Notes under the pieces: generated by a model
What the model was told of the DNA's origin: nothing
Seen by the model: the letters and a program-made list of their open reading frames with translations, nothing else
The model's database searches: none
Made by a program: the position numbers and the translations under genes
Assembly (NCBI GenBank): GCA_025765615.1
Contig: JAIVFJ010000439.1
Coordinates: forward strand, 1-41,112
DNA: 41,112 nt
DNA from: Zopfochytrium polystomum
Taxonomy: Eukaryota > Chytridiomycota > Chytridiomycetes > Chytridiales > Chytridiaceae
Direction: 5' to 3'
Part shown: positions 34,189 through 41,112 of the stretch, one piece after another
How positions within the stretch are numbered: the first letter of the stretch is position 1
Layout of the letters: every line of letters begins with the position of its first letter

Positions 34189-36807
34189 TTAGACTAAGCG
34201 TTGTGCTGATTTGAGCGTGGGCACCACGCTTACACCTTGGAGGTCGGCGAGACTGCAAATTCCCATCAGTGATGCAAGCTTTGCATGTTGAGCTGTGGGA
34301 AGAGCTTTGGTGAGAAGGTCAGCAATCATCATGTCCGTTGGGCAATGAATGAGTTGAACCTCCTTTTTCTCCAAGTGGTCCCGTATGAAATGCAACCTCA
34401 CGTCAAAGTGTTTGACCCGACCATGGTGTATTGGATTCATAGCAATAGCTATGGTTGAACGATTGTCTTCAAAAACAGTAGTGGGCTTATTTAAATCCAT
34501 ACCCAGCTCCTGGAAGAGCATTCGTAGCCAGATTGCCTCTTTGATGGCCTCAGTAAGGGAGAAGTATTCCGCCTCAGTTGAGGACAAAGCGACAACTGAT
34601 TGTTTCTTGCTGTACCATGTAATAGCACCCCCGCAAAGCATGAACACATGCCCTGACCTCGACTTGCGTCCATCCTCTTCAGCATAGCTGGCATCAGCGT
34701 AGCCATGTGGTTCATCCCACTCTGGGTAAGAAATACCCGCAGCTTTCTCAACCTCTGGGAGCGTTGCATTGGTGATGCATGTCATCTGGGAGTCTCCCTT
34801 TTGGTAGAAAAGTCCATGATCCCAGGTAGCGCGGACATATCGCAGCAATCTGTCAAGCGCAAGGGAATCTGAATGGGTTGGAGAGGACTGGTATTGTGCA
34901 AGTGTATTCACAGCATACGCAATGTCAGGGCGCGTCAAGTTTGCAAGGTAAGCAAGTTGCATGAGTGTGCTTCGGAAGTATTCCGACTCTTTTTGTGGAA
35001 GTTTTCCAGAGTCCACATCGTGCATCCATGTCGTGGACATGGGAGTTGCTTTGATTTTGACAGGTAAGCCTTCATCGTCACACCAGTAGTTTGCTTCCTC
35101 CAAGACATGCTGTGTGTAGTTTTTCTGTCCAATAAAGATTCCATCTTTGATTTTCTCAACTTGGATGCCAACAGCAACTTTTGGGTTGAGGTCCTCGCGG
35201 ATTTTGAACTTTGATTTGATCAGAGAAAGAATTTTGGCAATTTCTTCTTCAGTGTGACTGAAGATGAGGATGTCATCTACGTATAGAGTGATGATGGTCT
35301 TGACCTTTCCATCAGGGTGCCTTTGCACAAAGACACAGTGGTCAGTCTTCAATTGCGTAAATCCAATTTCCACTAGGAAGTCGCGGATTGTTTTGTACCA
35401 CTGTCGACCAGACTGGTGCAGTCCGTACAGACTCTTCCTGAGTAAACAGACAAGAAGTATCCCGTCTGCACCACTTATCTCAAAGCCTTCTGGTTGTTCC
35501 ATGAAGTTTTCAATGTCCAGTTTGGCGTTCAAGTATGCGGTTTCGACATCAAGGCCTGCAAGTATGAGGTCAAACAGCAACGAGATAGCAAGGATTGCCC
35601 TTATGGAGGAGCTGCGGACGACAGGGGAGAAGGTCTCATTGTAGTCCTGACCAAAGATCTGAGTGTAACCCCGACCAACAAGGCGAGCCTTGAAGCGTTC
35701 AAGGTACCCTTCACTGTCAAACTTGTAGGCAAAAACCCATTTGGGCTTGAGTATCTTACGCCCTTTAGGTCGAGCCACTAAGTCCCAGACATGCTTTGAT
35801 GTGATCGAATTGATCTCTGAGAGTTGAGCTGCCTTCCAATACTTTGCAAAAGGAGAACGCATGGCCTCTTTATGTGAAGCAGGGAGTGGTGGTAAGTCCC
35901 GCTGGTGGATCCTTTCTGTTGGATATGCTGTGACTTCCTCCGGCTCAAGCACAGTGTATGCTTTGAGCGTTTGGTAGAGTTCACGAAATTGTCCCCGTGC
36001 TATCCGTAGTTTACGAATTCTTGCAGTTAAAGCGCGGAGTGTTTTCCGACTGTAAGTGGAAGGACTTGTGGCAATTGATGGTTTTGTTCGTAGTTTACAA
36101 AGGTTTGCCTTCAATGCCAGGTAGTCACGTAAACCTGATGGCTCTCGTGGTATGATTGGGGGATTTGTTGCCTCCCCTGTTGACTCTGGCAAAGCTAGAA
36201 TGTCAGGGGAAGTTGAGCGCTCCCTAGGAGGGATTTCCTGTTCATCAGGTATTGACTCTGGTTCAGAATCAGAAGCGTCGTATAGCATACCCGGCTGTAG
36301 ATCTCCCCCCTGTGATTCTGCAGGTGGTACATCGTCTTCTTGTGAGTCAAACAGAGCGTCAGGATGTGTCACATCTGGATCAGTGGACATAGCGGGGGTA
36401 TGCAACGAGGAGGAAAGATATTGGAAATCCTGAGCTGTGGGTTGGACTGGTCCCCATTCCTTCAAGCGGGAGTCATGAAGGAACTGTCTCCAGCTCCGCA
36501 CAATGCCAGGAAAAACATTTTCGTGAAAGGAGACATGGAAGTGTTCCGATATTCTCTGAGTTTTCAAGTCGTAGACTACTGGAAGAGTGTTTCCTTTATA
36601 CCCTAAGAATATGCCTGGCGCCCCTTTGTCAGGATGTTTAAGCTGTTCGCTTTTCCTTTGGGATACGGTGGATAACCAAACAGCCAAAGGTGCGGATGTG
36701 ATCAACATTTGGCTTTTCACCGTACCAAGCTTCATAAGGTGTTTTCTTAGTGTAAGAGTGGTAAACCCTGTTCTTGATGTATGCTGCGTAGCGGACTGCA
36801 TACACAA
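34189..36807 (-). CDS. Copia B pol, C-terminal part: integrase tail, reverse transcriptase, RNase H
   Basis: An uninterrupted 872-codon frame. The integrase C-terminal block is at about 55-100 (KGAPGIFLGYKG). An acidic linker follows to about 310. The RT spans about 335-580, with KPKWVFAYKFDSEGYLERFK, KARLVGRGYTQ, SLYGLHQSGRQWY and catalytic YVDD at 509-512. RNase H spans about 700-845, with Asp in GYADASYAEEDGRKSRSG, Glu in SSTEAEY and Asp in EDNRST. All catalytic residues are present. It makes and processes the element cDNA in virus-like particles. The first 50 or so codons are out of frame with the true polyprotein, which comes from the frame ending at 36638; the first ATG is therefore not a natural start. 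Confidence 0.9.
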   Translation of the reverse strand: MCMQSATQHTSRTGFTTLTLRKHLMKLGTVKSQMLITSAPLAVWLSTVSQRKSEQLKHPDKGAPGIFLGYKGNTLPVVYDLKTQRISEHFHVSFHENVFPGIVRSWRQFLHDSRLKEWGPVQPTAQDFQYLSSSLHTPAMSTDPDVTHPDALFDSQEDDVPPAESQGGDLQPGMLYDASDSEPESIPDEQEIPPRERSTSPDILALPESTGEATNPPIIPREPSGLRDYLALKANLCKLRTKPSIATSPSTYSRKTLRALTARIRKLRIARGQFRELYQTLKAYTVLEPEEVTAYPTERIHQRDLPPLPASHKEAMRSPFAKYWKAAQLSEINSITSKHVWDLVARPKGRKILKPKWVFAYKFDSEGYLERFKARLVGRGYTQIFGQDYNETFSPVVRSSSIRAILAISLLFDLILAGLDVETAYLNAKLDIENFMEQPEGFEISGADGILLVCLLRKSLYGLHQSGRQWYKTIRDFLVEIGFTQLKTDHCVFVQRHPDGKVKTIITLYVDDILIFSHTEEEIAKILSLIKSKFKIREDLNPKVAVGIQVEKIKDGIFIGQKNYTQHVLEEANYWCDDEGLPVKIKATPMSTTWMHDVDSGKLPQKESEYFRSTLMQLAYLANLTRPDIAYAVNTLAQYQSSPTHSDSLALDRLLRYVRATWDHGLFYQKGDSQMTCITNATLPEVEKAAGISYPEWDEPHGYADASYAEEDGRKSRSGHVFMLCGGAITWYSKKQSVVALSSTEAEYFSLTEAIKEAIWLRMLFQELGMDLNKPTTVFEDNRSTIAIAMNPIHHGRVKHFDVRLHFIRDHLEKKEVQLIHCPTDMMIADLLTKALPTAQHAKLASLMGICSLADLQGVSVVPTLKSAQRLV

Positions 36808-39055
36808 AGAAAGAGTGGGGCAATCGTGACTCTAAGAGCATGCAGTGTGCCATGTCTTTGAGAGTGTTGACCTGACGTTCTACCAGCCCATTGAATTCCT
36901 TGGTGAATGCAGGACTAGGTTCTAAAACAATAGGAGGATGCCGAGTATTGGCCCAAGTTTTGAATTCTCCATCTTTGAAGATTTCCCCCCTGTCACAGCG
37001 CACAGATGTGATATGTTTGCCATGTTGTTGTTCAAACCTTTCGATCGTAGACCGGAATCTTGTGGGCGCGTCGGACAAAGAGTTGAGGAACTCAATGTCA
37101 AGCCAACGGGTTGACTCTTCCACAACCAGTTGCCAATGTTTTTCACCATGGTGTCCACGTGCGGGCAGTGGGACAGCATCAGTGTGTAAACGACCAAGCA
37201 GTGTGGTGTTTGGTCTGGAAGTGGAGTGGATAGGCGAAGCTTTCAATTTCCCAACATCACATGTCACGCAGGGAATGTCATGAATGAGGAAAAATGAATG
37301 ACCAACTTTATTCAGATTTGACCAAGTACGCTTCAAAGAAGATAAAGACAGGTGACCAAATTTCTTGTGAAGAGCTCGGACTGCTTCAATGTTCTGAGGG
37401 TTTGGTAAAGGGTCTGGGTCAGTTTGACTTAAAGTTGGAGTTGCAGTTTGCAAAGGAGCAGTTTGCTGTTGCGACTCACCTGGGGCGTCCCCCGAAGGAG
37501 TCGGCGCGTCCCTTCCAAGTTCTGCCCTGTCGAGACCAGTATGTCCCGTCAGAAGAGAAGGGTCCACAACATAAACATTTCCTGTGTCCCTGTGAGCAAT
37601 GGTAAAGTCTGAACCATGTACCCGAGGGTGCAATAGGGCTGTGTCTGCTGTGAAAGTCACGTTGTGACCTGTCTGCCGCACGATTTGCTGAACCGAGAGT
37701 AGAGTGTCTGAGAACTCTGGCACATAGAGCGAGTTCCTCATGATGAGAGCTCTTCCGTTAACGAACAGGGTGAAGTCGCCCACTCCAGTGGCAGTTGTAA
37801 AGCCGTCAGCTGTTTTGATCTGCTGGGAGGTGGGCCGCAAGTTTGTGAAGTGCTCTTCACAAGGCGACATTGTCCTGGAAGCCCCAGAGTCAAGGATGAC
37901 CTGGTGTGGGTTGCCGCCAGCAAGTCTTGCCATCAGCGCAGTCTCATAGATGCGGCGGTAGGTGACGTTGCGGTAGAGGAAACGTCCAGATTCGTACATC
38001 ACTTTGTAGCCGACGTTTGAGACAATGTTGTCAGTGATCCAGTCTGGATCCATTCTGCCGTCAAGAAGTGTAACTGTGAGTTCCACTTCAAATTCCTCCT
38101 CCACCTCAACGGCCTGGCATGTTCCAATTTCAAACTCCCGTGCCGCAAGTGCCCTTTCTACTGAAAGGAAGTCGTCCAGAGCTGATGTGTCTGCAAGGCG
38201 CGCAGCACCCTCAGTACTGAACTCCAACATTTCGACGTCTTCTGCTTCAGTAGGCGGTGGTGGAGTATCCATCCTGTAGCATTTGTGGGGAGGAGAATCC
38301 TCAGAGGCTGCGCAAGAGGCTTGGTGGTGTTCTTTAGCAGCCACCTCACGTGCAATCTTGGCAGTCTCAGTAGCTTTCTTGGAATCAGCTGGCGTGGCCT
38401 TGGCTTCTTTGGCGTGTGCAGGCTGCTTGCCCTTGGCCTTCTTTGCAGGGCGAGCTGGCTCTGACTTCCCGTGAGGGAACTTGAGGCATTCCTCGCGAGA
38501 GTGTGAGACCCAGATTCCATGAAGGTCACAAGTAGGCTTGCCGTTGAGTGCCTCACCGATCTTGCGCTTCTTGGTTGCCACTGAGGTCTTTGCTGAAGCA
38601 GCTGTTTCCATCTCAGAAGTGCCATGGTGAGCAGAGTGTCTGCTGTTCTTCTCTTTGCTTTGCTGGTACAGCGTGTGGCAGTTTGTCAACTCCTTGACGA
38701 GATCGCTGGTGTTGGCGTAGCCTGACAGCCCCTTGAGAAGATTTTGACGAACGCCAGAGAAGATTTCATGTCCAGGCAGCGTTTCCCTTGCTTTGTGGAT
38801 GATGGCAGAACGCAGGATGTTTGTCACACCCCTGCAAGTGGTGGCAGTACATTTGAAATGCTTTGGCCAATCCGTGACCAGTGTGGTCAGAGTGGTGTAC
38901 CACTCCTGGACTGCCGGACCAGAGTCTCTGGGTTTTGCCAAACGACTGTAAGTCGCAAGCCACTTGTCCTGCTGTGAACCAGTGTGGTCCTGCAGGGCGT
39001 ACTTGTCATTGAGCCACTTGTACCGATCAGCGCAGTTGGTGATGTTTGCCTGCAT
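36638..39055 (-). CDS. Copia B gag (rear part), protease and integrase
   Basis: An open frame of 805 codons. Gag sequence runs to about 230, with a variant zinc knuckle CDLHGIWVSHSREEC (176-190) in place of CCHC. A basic Lys/Ala region follows, then the protease motif ILDSGASRTMSP (Asp389). The GAG-pre-integrase block is at about 560-600 (LHKKFGHLS, CVTCDVGK). The integrase core has Asp625 (RLHTDAVPL), Asp688 (VRCDRGEIF) and Glu726 (FNGLVERQVN), an intact D, D-37-E triad. It ends at IPKEKRTA, where a one-base shift is needed to enter the RT frame. At the 5' end a one-base shift near 39050 separates it from the gag start. Confidence 0.9.
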   Translation of the reverse strand: MQANITNCADRYKWLNDKYALQDHTGSQQDKWLATYSRLAKPRDSGPAVQEWYTTLTTLVTDWPKHFKCTATTCRGVTNILRSAIIHKARETLPGHEIFSGVRQNLLKGLSGYANTSDLVKELTNCHTLYQQSKEKNSRHSAHHGTSEMETAASAKTSVATKKRKIGEALNGKPTCDLHGIWVSHSREECLKFPHGKSEPARPAKKAKGKQPAHAKEAKATPADSKKATETAKIAREVAAKEHHQASCAASEDSPPHKCYRMDTPPPPTEAEDVEMLEFSTEGAARLADTSALDDFLSVERALAAREFEIGTCQAVEVEEEFEVELTVTLLDGRMDPDWITDNIVSNVGYKVMYESGRFLYRNVTYRRIYETALMARLAGGNPHQVILDSGASRTMSPCEEHFTNLRPTSQQIKTADGFTTATGVGDFTLFVNGRALIMRNSLYVPEFSDTLLSVQQIVRQTGHNVTFTADTALLHPRVHGSDFTIAHRDTGNVYVVDPSLLTGHTGLDRAELGRDAPTPSGDAPGESQQQTAPLQTATPTLSQTDPDPLPNPQNIEAVRALHKKFGHLSLSSLKRTWSNLNKVGHSFFLIHDIPCVTCDVGKLKASPIHSTSRPNTTLLGRLHTDAVPLPARGHHGEKHWQLVVEESTRWLDIEFLNSLSDAPTRFRSTIERFEQQHGKHITSVRCDRGEIFKDGEFKTWANTRHPPIVLEPSPAFTKEFNGLVERQVNTLKDMAHCMLLESRLPHSFFVYAVRYAAYIKNRVYHSYTKKTPYEAWYGEKPNVDHIRTFGCLVIHRIPKEKRTA

Positions 39056-39449
39056 TCATGGAGCGCACATCCTCGATGCGCGAGCAGGAGTCGAGGGTAG
39101 CAACCGCCTTGTCGTGTTGGGCCTCAAGCTCCCTGTAGGTCTTGTGTTCTTGGCGTATACCAGTGTGGTACTTGTCAAGGGCAGCGTGGTGCAGACGGTA
39201 CATCTCACTGTACGCAGCCTTGGCCTCCGCCGTTGCAGAGGATTCAGGGGGAGAACCAATACTGGGAGGAGCAGCGCCGATGCCGACCTTGGTGCAGTGC
39301 TCGTTGAACGTACCGAAGTAATCAGGCTTGAGGAAGCTGGCAACAAGATTGTATGCCATGACCGGCTTGATGACTTCTTCCACATGCAGTTCCCAAGCCT
39401 GGTAGCCGTAAGAAGAGAAGCGGACAGCCTTGGGGGTCGAAGAAGACAT
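39027..39449 (-). CDS. Copia B gag, front part
   Basis: The gag start is taken at the ATG at 39449 (MSSSTPKAVRFSSYGYQAW), after a leader of about 215 nt from the LTR. Upstream in-frame codons are LTR-derived CT repeats and not protein-like. The frame stays open to a stop at 39027, but homology-like text continues in the next frame from the overlap at 39055-39027 (EDVRSMN then ITNCADRYKW), so a single-base indel splits gag. This looks like a mutation rather than programmed slippage, because it falls inside gag and no slippery heptamer is evident. Confidence 0.75.
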   Translation of the reverse strand: MSSSTPKAVRFSSYGYQAWELHVEEVIKPVMAYNLVASFLKPDYFGTFNEHCTKVGIGAAPPSIGSPPESSATAEAKAAYSEMYRLHHAALDKYHTGIRQEHKTYRELEAQHDKAVATLDSCSRIEDVRSMNAGKHHQLR

Positions 39450-39663
39450 GCTAGGTAGCGGCTTGGTGGACCAGTGGACTTGTTTAGAGCGGTAGCCCTT
39501 TTCTTGTAGAGAGCCAAGAGCCCTTTGTTGCCTTAAAGTAGCTGGTGAGCCGGTGCTCACAGACAGGTTGGTCTTGTTTAGAGTCAGAAACCCTTTTCTT
39601 GTAAGAGCAGCAGGGCCCTGTTCGAGCGTACAGAGTGTGGCCGACGGCTTGTAGGTAGCTTTG
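39450..39663 (-). promoter_or_regulatory. Leader of copia element B between 5' LTR and gag
   Basis: The primer-binding site should begin at 39663 in element orientation (CAAAGCTACCTACAAGCC), but I could not match it to a known tRNA 3' end. Two imperfect direct repeats of about 47 bp (39479-39525 and 39572-39620) share CTTGTTTAGAG and CCCTTTTCTTGTA, and could be a duplicated packaging or dimerisation signal. Confidence 0.5.
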
Positions 39664-40890
39664 TGATGAAATCCCACCCAGGACTGGAGGGACTTGGTGT
39701 GTGTGGGGATGAAGAGAGAGAGAGAGAGAGAGAGAGAGCAGTGATGATGGAAAAGGGAGAGGAGTGAGAGGATGTAGAGAGGAGAGAGGAGTGAGTGGGC
39801 AGAGATGGAAGAGAGAGCAAATGGAGGAAGAGAGAGTGGCTTGTTTTGCACTGGATTCTGTCAAAGCAGCAAGGAGGGGTTGGATTCCTTTTTTGATCTC
39901 TGTGAGAGGTTGCTGCTTTTATACTCCTGCAGGTTGGAGCCATCAGAAAACAGAGGGAGCAGTGGGCTGCACAGAGCAGGCCACAGAAATGAGATAAAAC
40001 AGGCTGAGCACCAACCCCCAGCCTGGGCTAAGTACCCATTCAGGGCTGAGTACCACCCAGGGCTGGGCATCACTCAGGGCTGAGCACCAGCCAGGGCTAA
40101 GTACCAGCCTGGGCTGAGCACCACCCAGGGCTGAGTACCAGCCTGGGCTGTGCACCACCTAGGGCTAAGTACCAGCCAGGGCTGAGTACCACCTTGGGCT
40201 GAGCACTTTGTCTGGGCTGAGTACCACCAGGAACCAATTTACAGCTTGTTTGAGAAACAGTTGCTTGTAAATTGGTTTGGTTGTTTCCAAATCAGGAAGC
40301 TTGTTTGGGAAACAAGCCGCTTTTTTCCTTGTTTTTAGAAATCCAATGATTGGTGCAATCTCTGGTGAGCTCAGTTTTTATCTCACTTTTTAGAAATGCA
40401 GTGATTGGTGCAATCCCTGATTCCTAAATGCCTGTTGCATTGCTCAGATTGCACAGCACAGCAGGAAAGCTGGAATTCCAGATCAGGGAGCGGAATTCCG
40501 GATGCAGAGAGAGGAATTCCAGATCAGGAAGCGGAATTCCGATGCAAAGAGGCGGAATTCCGGTGCAGAGAGCGGAATTCCGGAGCATGGGGCAGTGGTA
40601 CACTGCTTCTGCATGCTTGCTGTGCTGTGTTACATGTGCAGAGTGCGTAGTTTGCGCGTTTTTGTGCATGTTCTAATTGCATTGTTCCTACCGGTAGGAT
40701 GAACAAAGCTAGAACAACAGCCGCCTTTGCCTATCTCTTTTTATTGAGAACAGATTAGCCCTTCCGAGCGCCCCATTCAAGTATTGAATCTACTGAGCCC
40801 TTCAAACACCCCATCCAATGTGATTGGATGGAGTTCTCAAAGGGATCATCAGTAACGGGCGTAGTGTACCCCGTGGGTCGAATCTCAACA
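39664..40890 (-). repeat. 5' LTR of copia element B
   Basis: About 1227 bp, homologous to 32872-34024 along its whole length. It carries extra sequence at about 40580-40660 that the 3' LTR lacks. The TATA box is at about 39917-39925 on the minus strand and would drive the element transcript. Confidence 0.9.
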
Positions 40891-41112
40891 CACCCCCGCA
40901 ATAGAAAGAGAGGGGGCAACTGTTTCTCCTGGAGTACATGGCTGTCCAACAATGCCAGCCAAGCAGTGGGACTCGAACCCACCCATGCACCCCCCTACAC
41001 TTGTGAAAACCTGCATGAACCCACAAGTGTAGCTGGAGAAGCCAGAGAGAGCCTTTAGACTAAGCGTTGTGCTGATTTGAGCGTGGGCACCACGCTGTAC
41101 ACCTTGGAGGTC
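40891..41112 (-). mobile_element. 3' interior end of a second copia B-family copy, cut by the window end
   Basis: This stretch repeats 34025-34246 almost base for base: polypurine tract, tRNA-like T-arm and hairpin, and the end of pol. It is joined to the LTR at 40890 exactly as in element B. An isolated insertion would show host DNA here. The simplest reading is a tandem LTR-interior-LTR-interior array in which both copies share the LTR 39664-40890. Confidence 0.8.

Larger units (their letters stand above)
32872..40890 (-). mobile_element. Copia element B, near-complete Ty1/copia LTR retrotransposon
   Basis: The 5' LTR is at 40890-39664 and the 3' LTR at 34024-32872 (minus orientation), each starting TGTTGAGATTCG and ending TTTCATCA. 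The interior runs gag, protease, integrase, RT, RNase H in copia order. A purine-rich GCGGGGGTG directly before the 3' LTR start (34025-34033) is a good polypurine tract. Catalytic motifs of protease, integrase, RT and RNase H are all intact, but frames change inside gag (about 39050) and between integrase and RT (about 36645). The LTRs differ by a 75-80 bp indel plus substitutions, so it is not a fresh insertion. Confidence 0.93.

Noticed and set aside
36638..36660. Programmed frameshift between copia B integrase and RT
   Set aside because: Copia polyproteins are normally one frame at this point, and no convincing slippery site or hungry codon is visible; a random indel is simpler.
39450..39851. 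Gag starting at the upstream ATG at 39851
   Set aside because: Those codons are LTR and leader sequence (CT repeats read as Leu/Ser runs); gag-like text starts at the ATG at 39449.

Overview
The window looks like nuclear DNA of a fungus, probably an early-diverging one. It carries a Pkc1-type kinase with the fungal order HR1-HR1-C2-C1-C1-kinase, a nuclear Nma111-type serine protease, and genes split by many short GT-AG introns (about 45-110 nt). A Fanzor (eukaryotic TnpB-like) relic fits a chytrid-like lineage, but this is inference; no rRNA or organelle marker fixes the species.

Layout. 1-4076 (minus): decayed Ty1/copia element A (gag, protease, integrase and the start of RT), cut by the window edge. 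About 4620-5399 (minus): broken Fanzor relic. 5765-10066 (minus): intact 11-exon PKC1, 1225 codons in my splice model. About 10067-10687: divergent promoter region. 10688-13779 (plus): Cid1-family nucleotidyltransferase-like gene whose conserved domain is broken by single-base frame changes and lacks catalytic acids. 13995-18006 (plus): intact 10-exon NMA111, 1096 aa. These three form the host gene island.

18007-32871 is repeat-rich. It holds a possible gene fragment, tRNA-derived sequences, a 7.2 kb segment bounded by 230-bp inverted repeats that contains a TCAGAT-type satellite and a dead LINE (ORF1, endonuclease, RNase H, but no recognisable RT), eroded unassigned coding-like DNA, a 137-bp direct repeat, and an orphan heat-shock-element array with a TATA box.

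32872-40890 (minus): nearly complete copia element B with about 1.15-1.23 kb LTRs and intact protease, integrase, RT and RNase H motifs, but two frameshifts. From 40891 to the window end the sequence repeats the 3' interior of the same family, so B seems to share its 5' LTR with a tandem neighbour.

The kinase (cell-wall integrity signalling), the nucleotidyltransferase relative and the nuclear protease are unrelated housekeeping-type functions. Their closeness does not imply a joint pathway. Exon models were checked by frame arithmetic only; no database search was possible.
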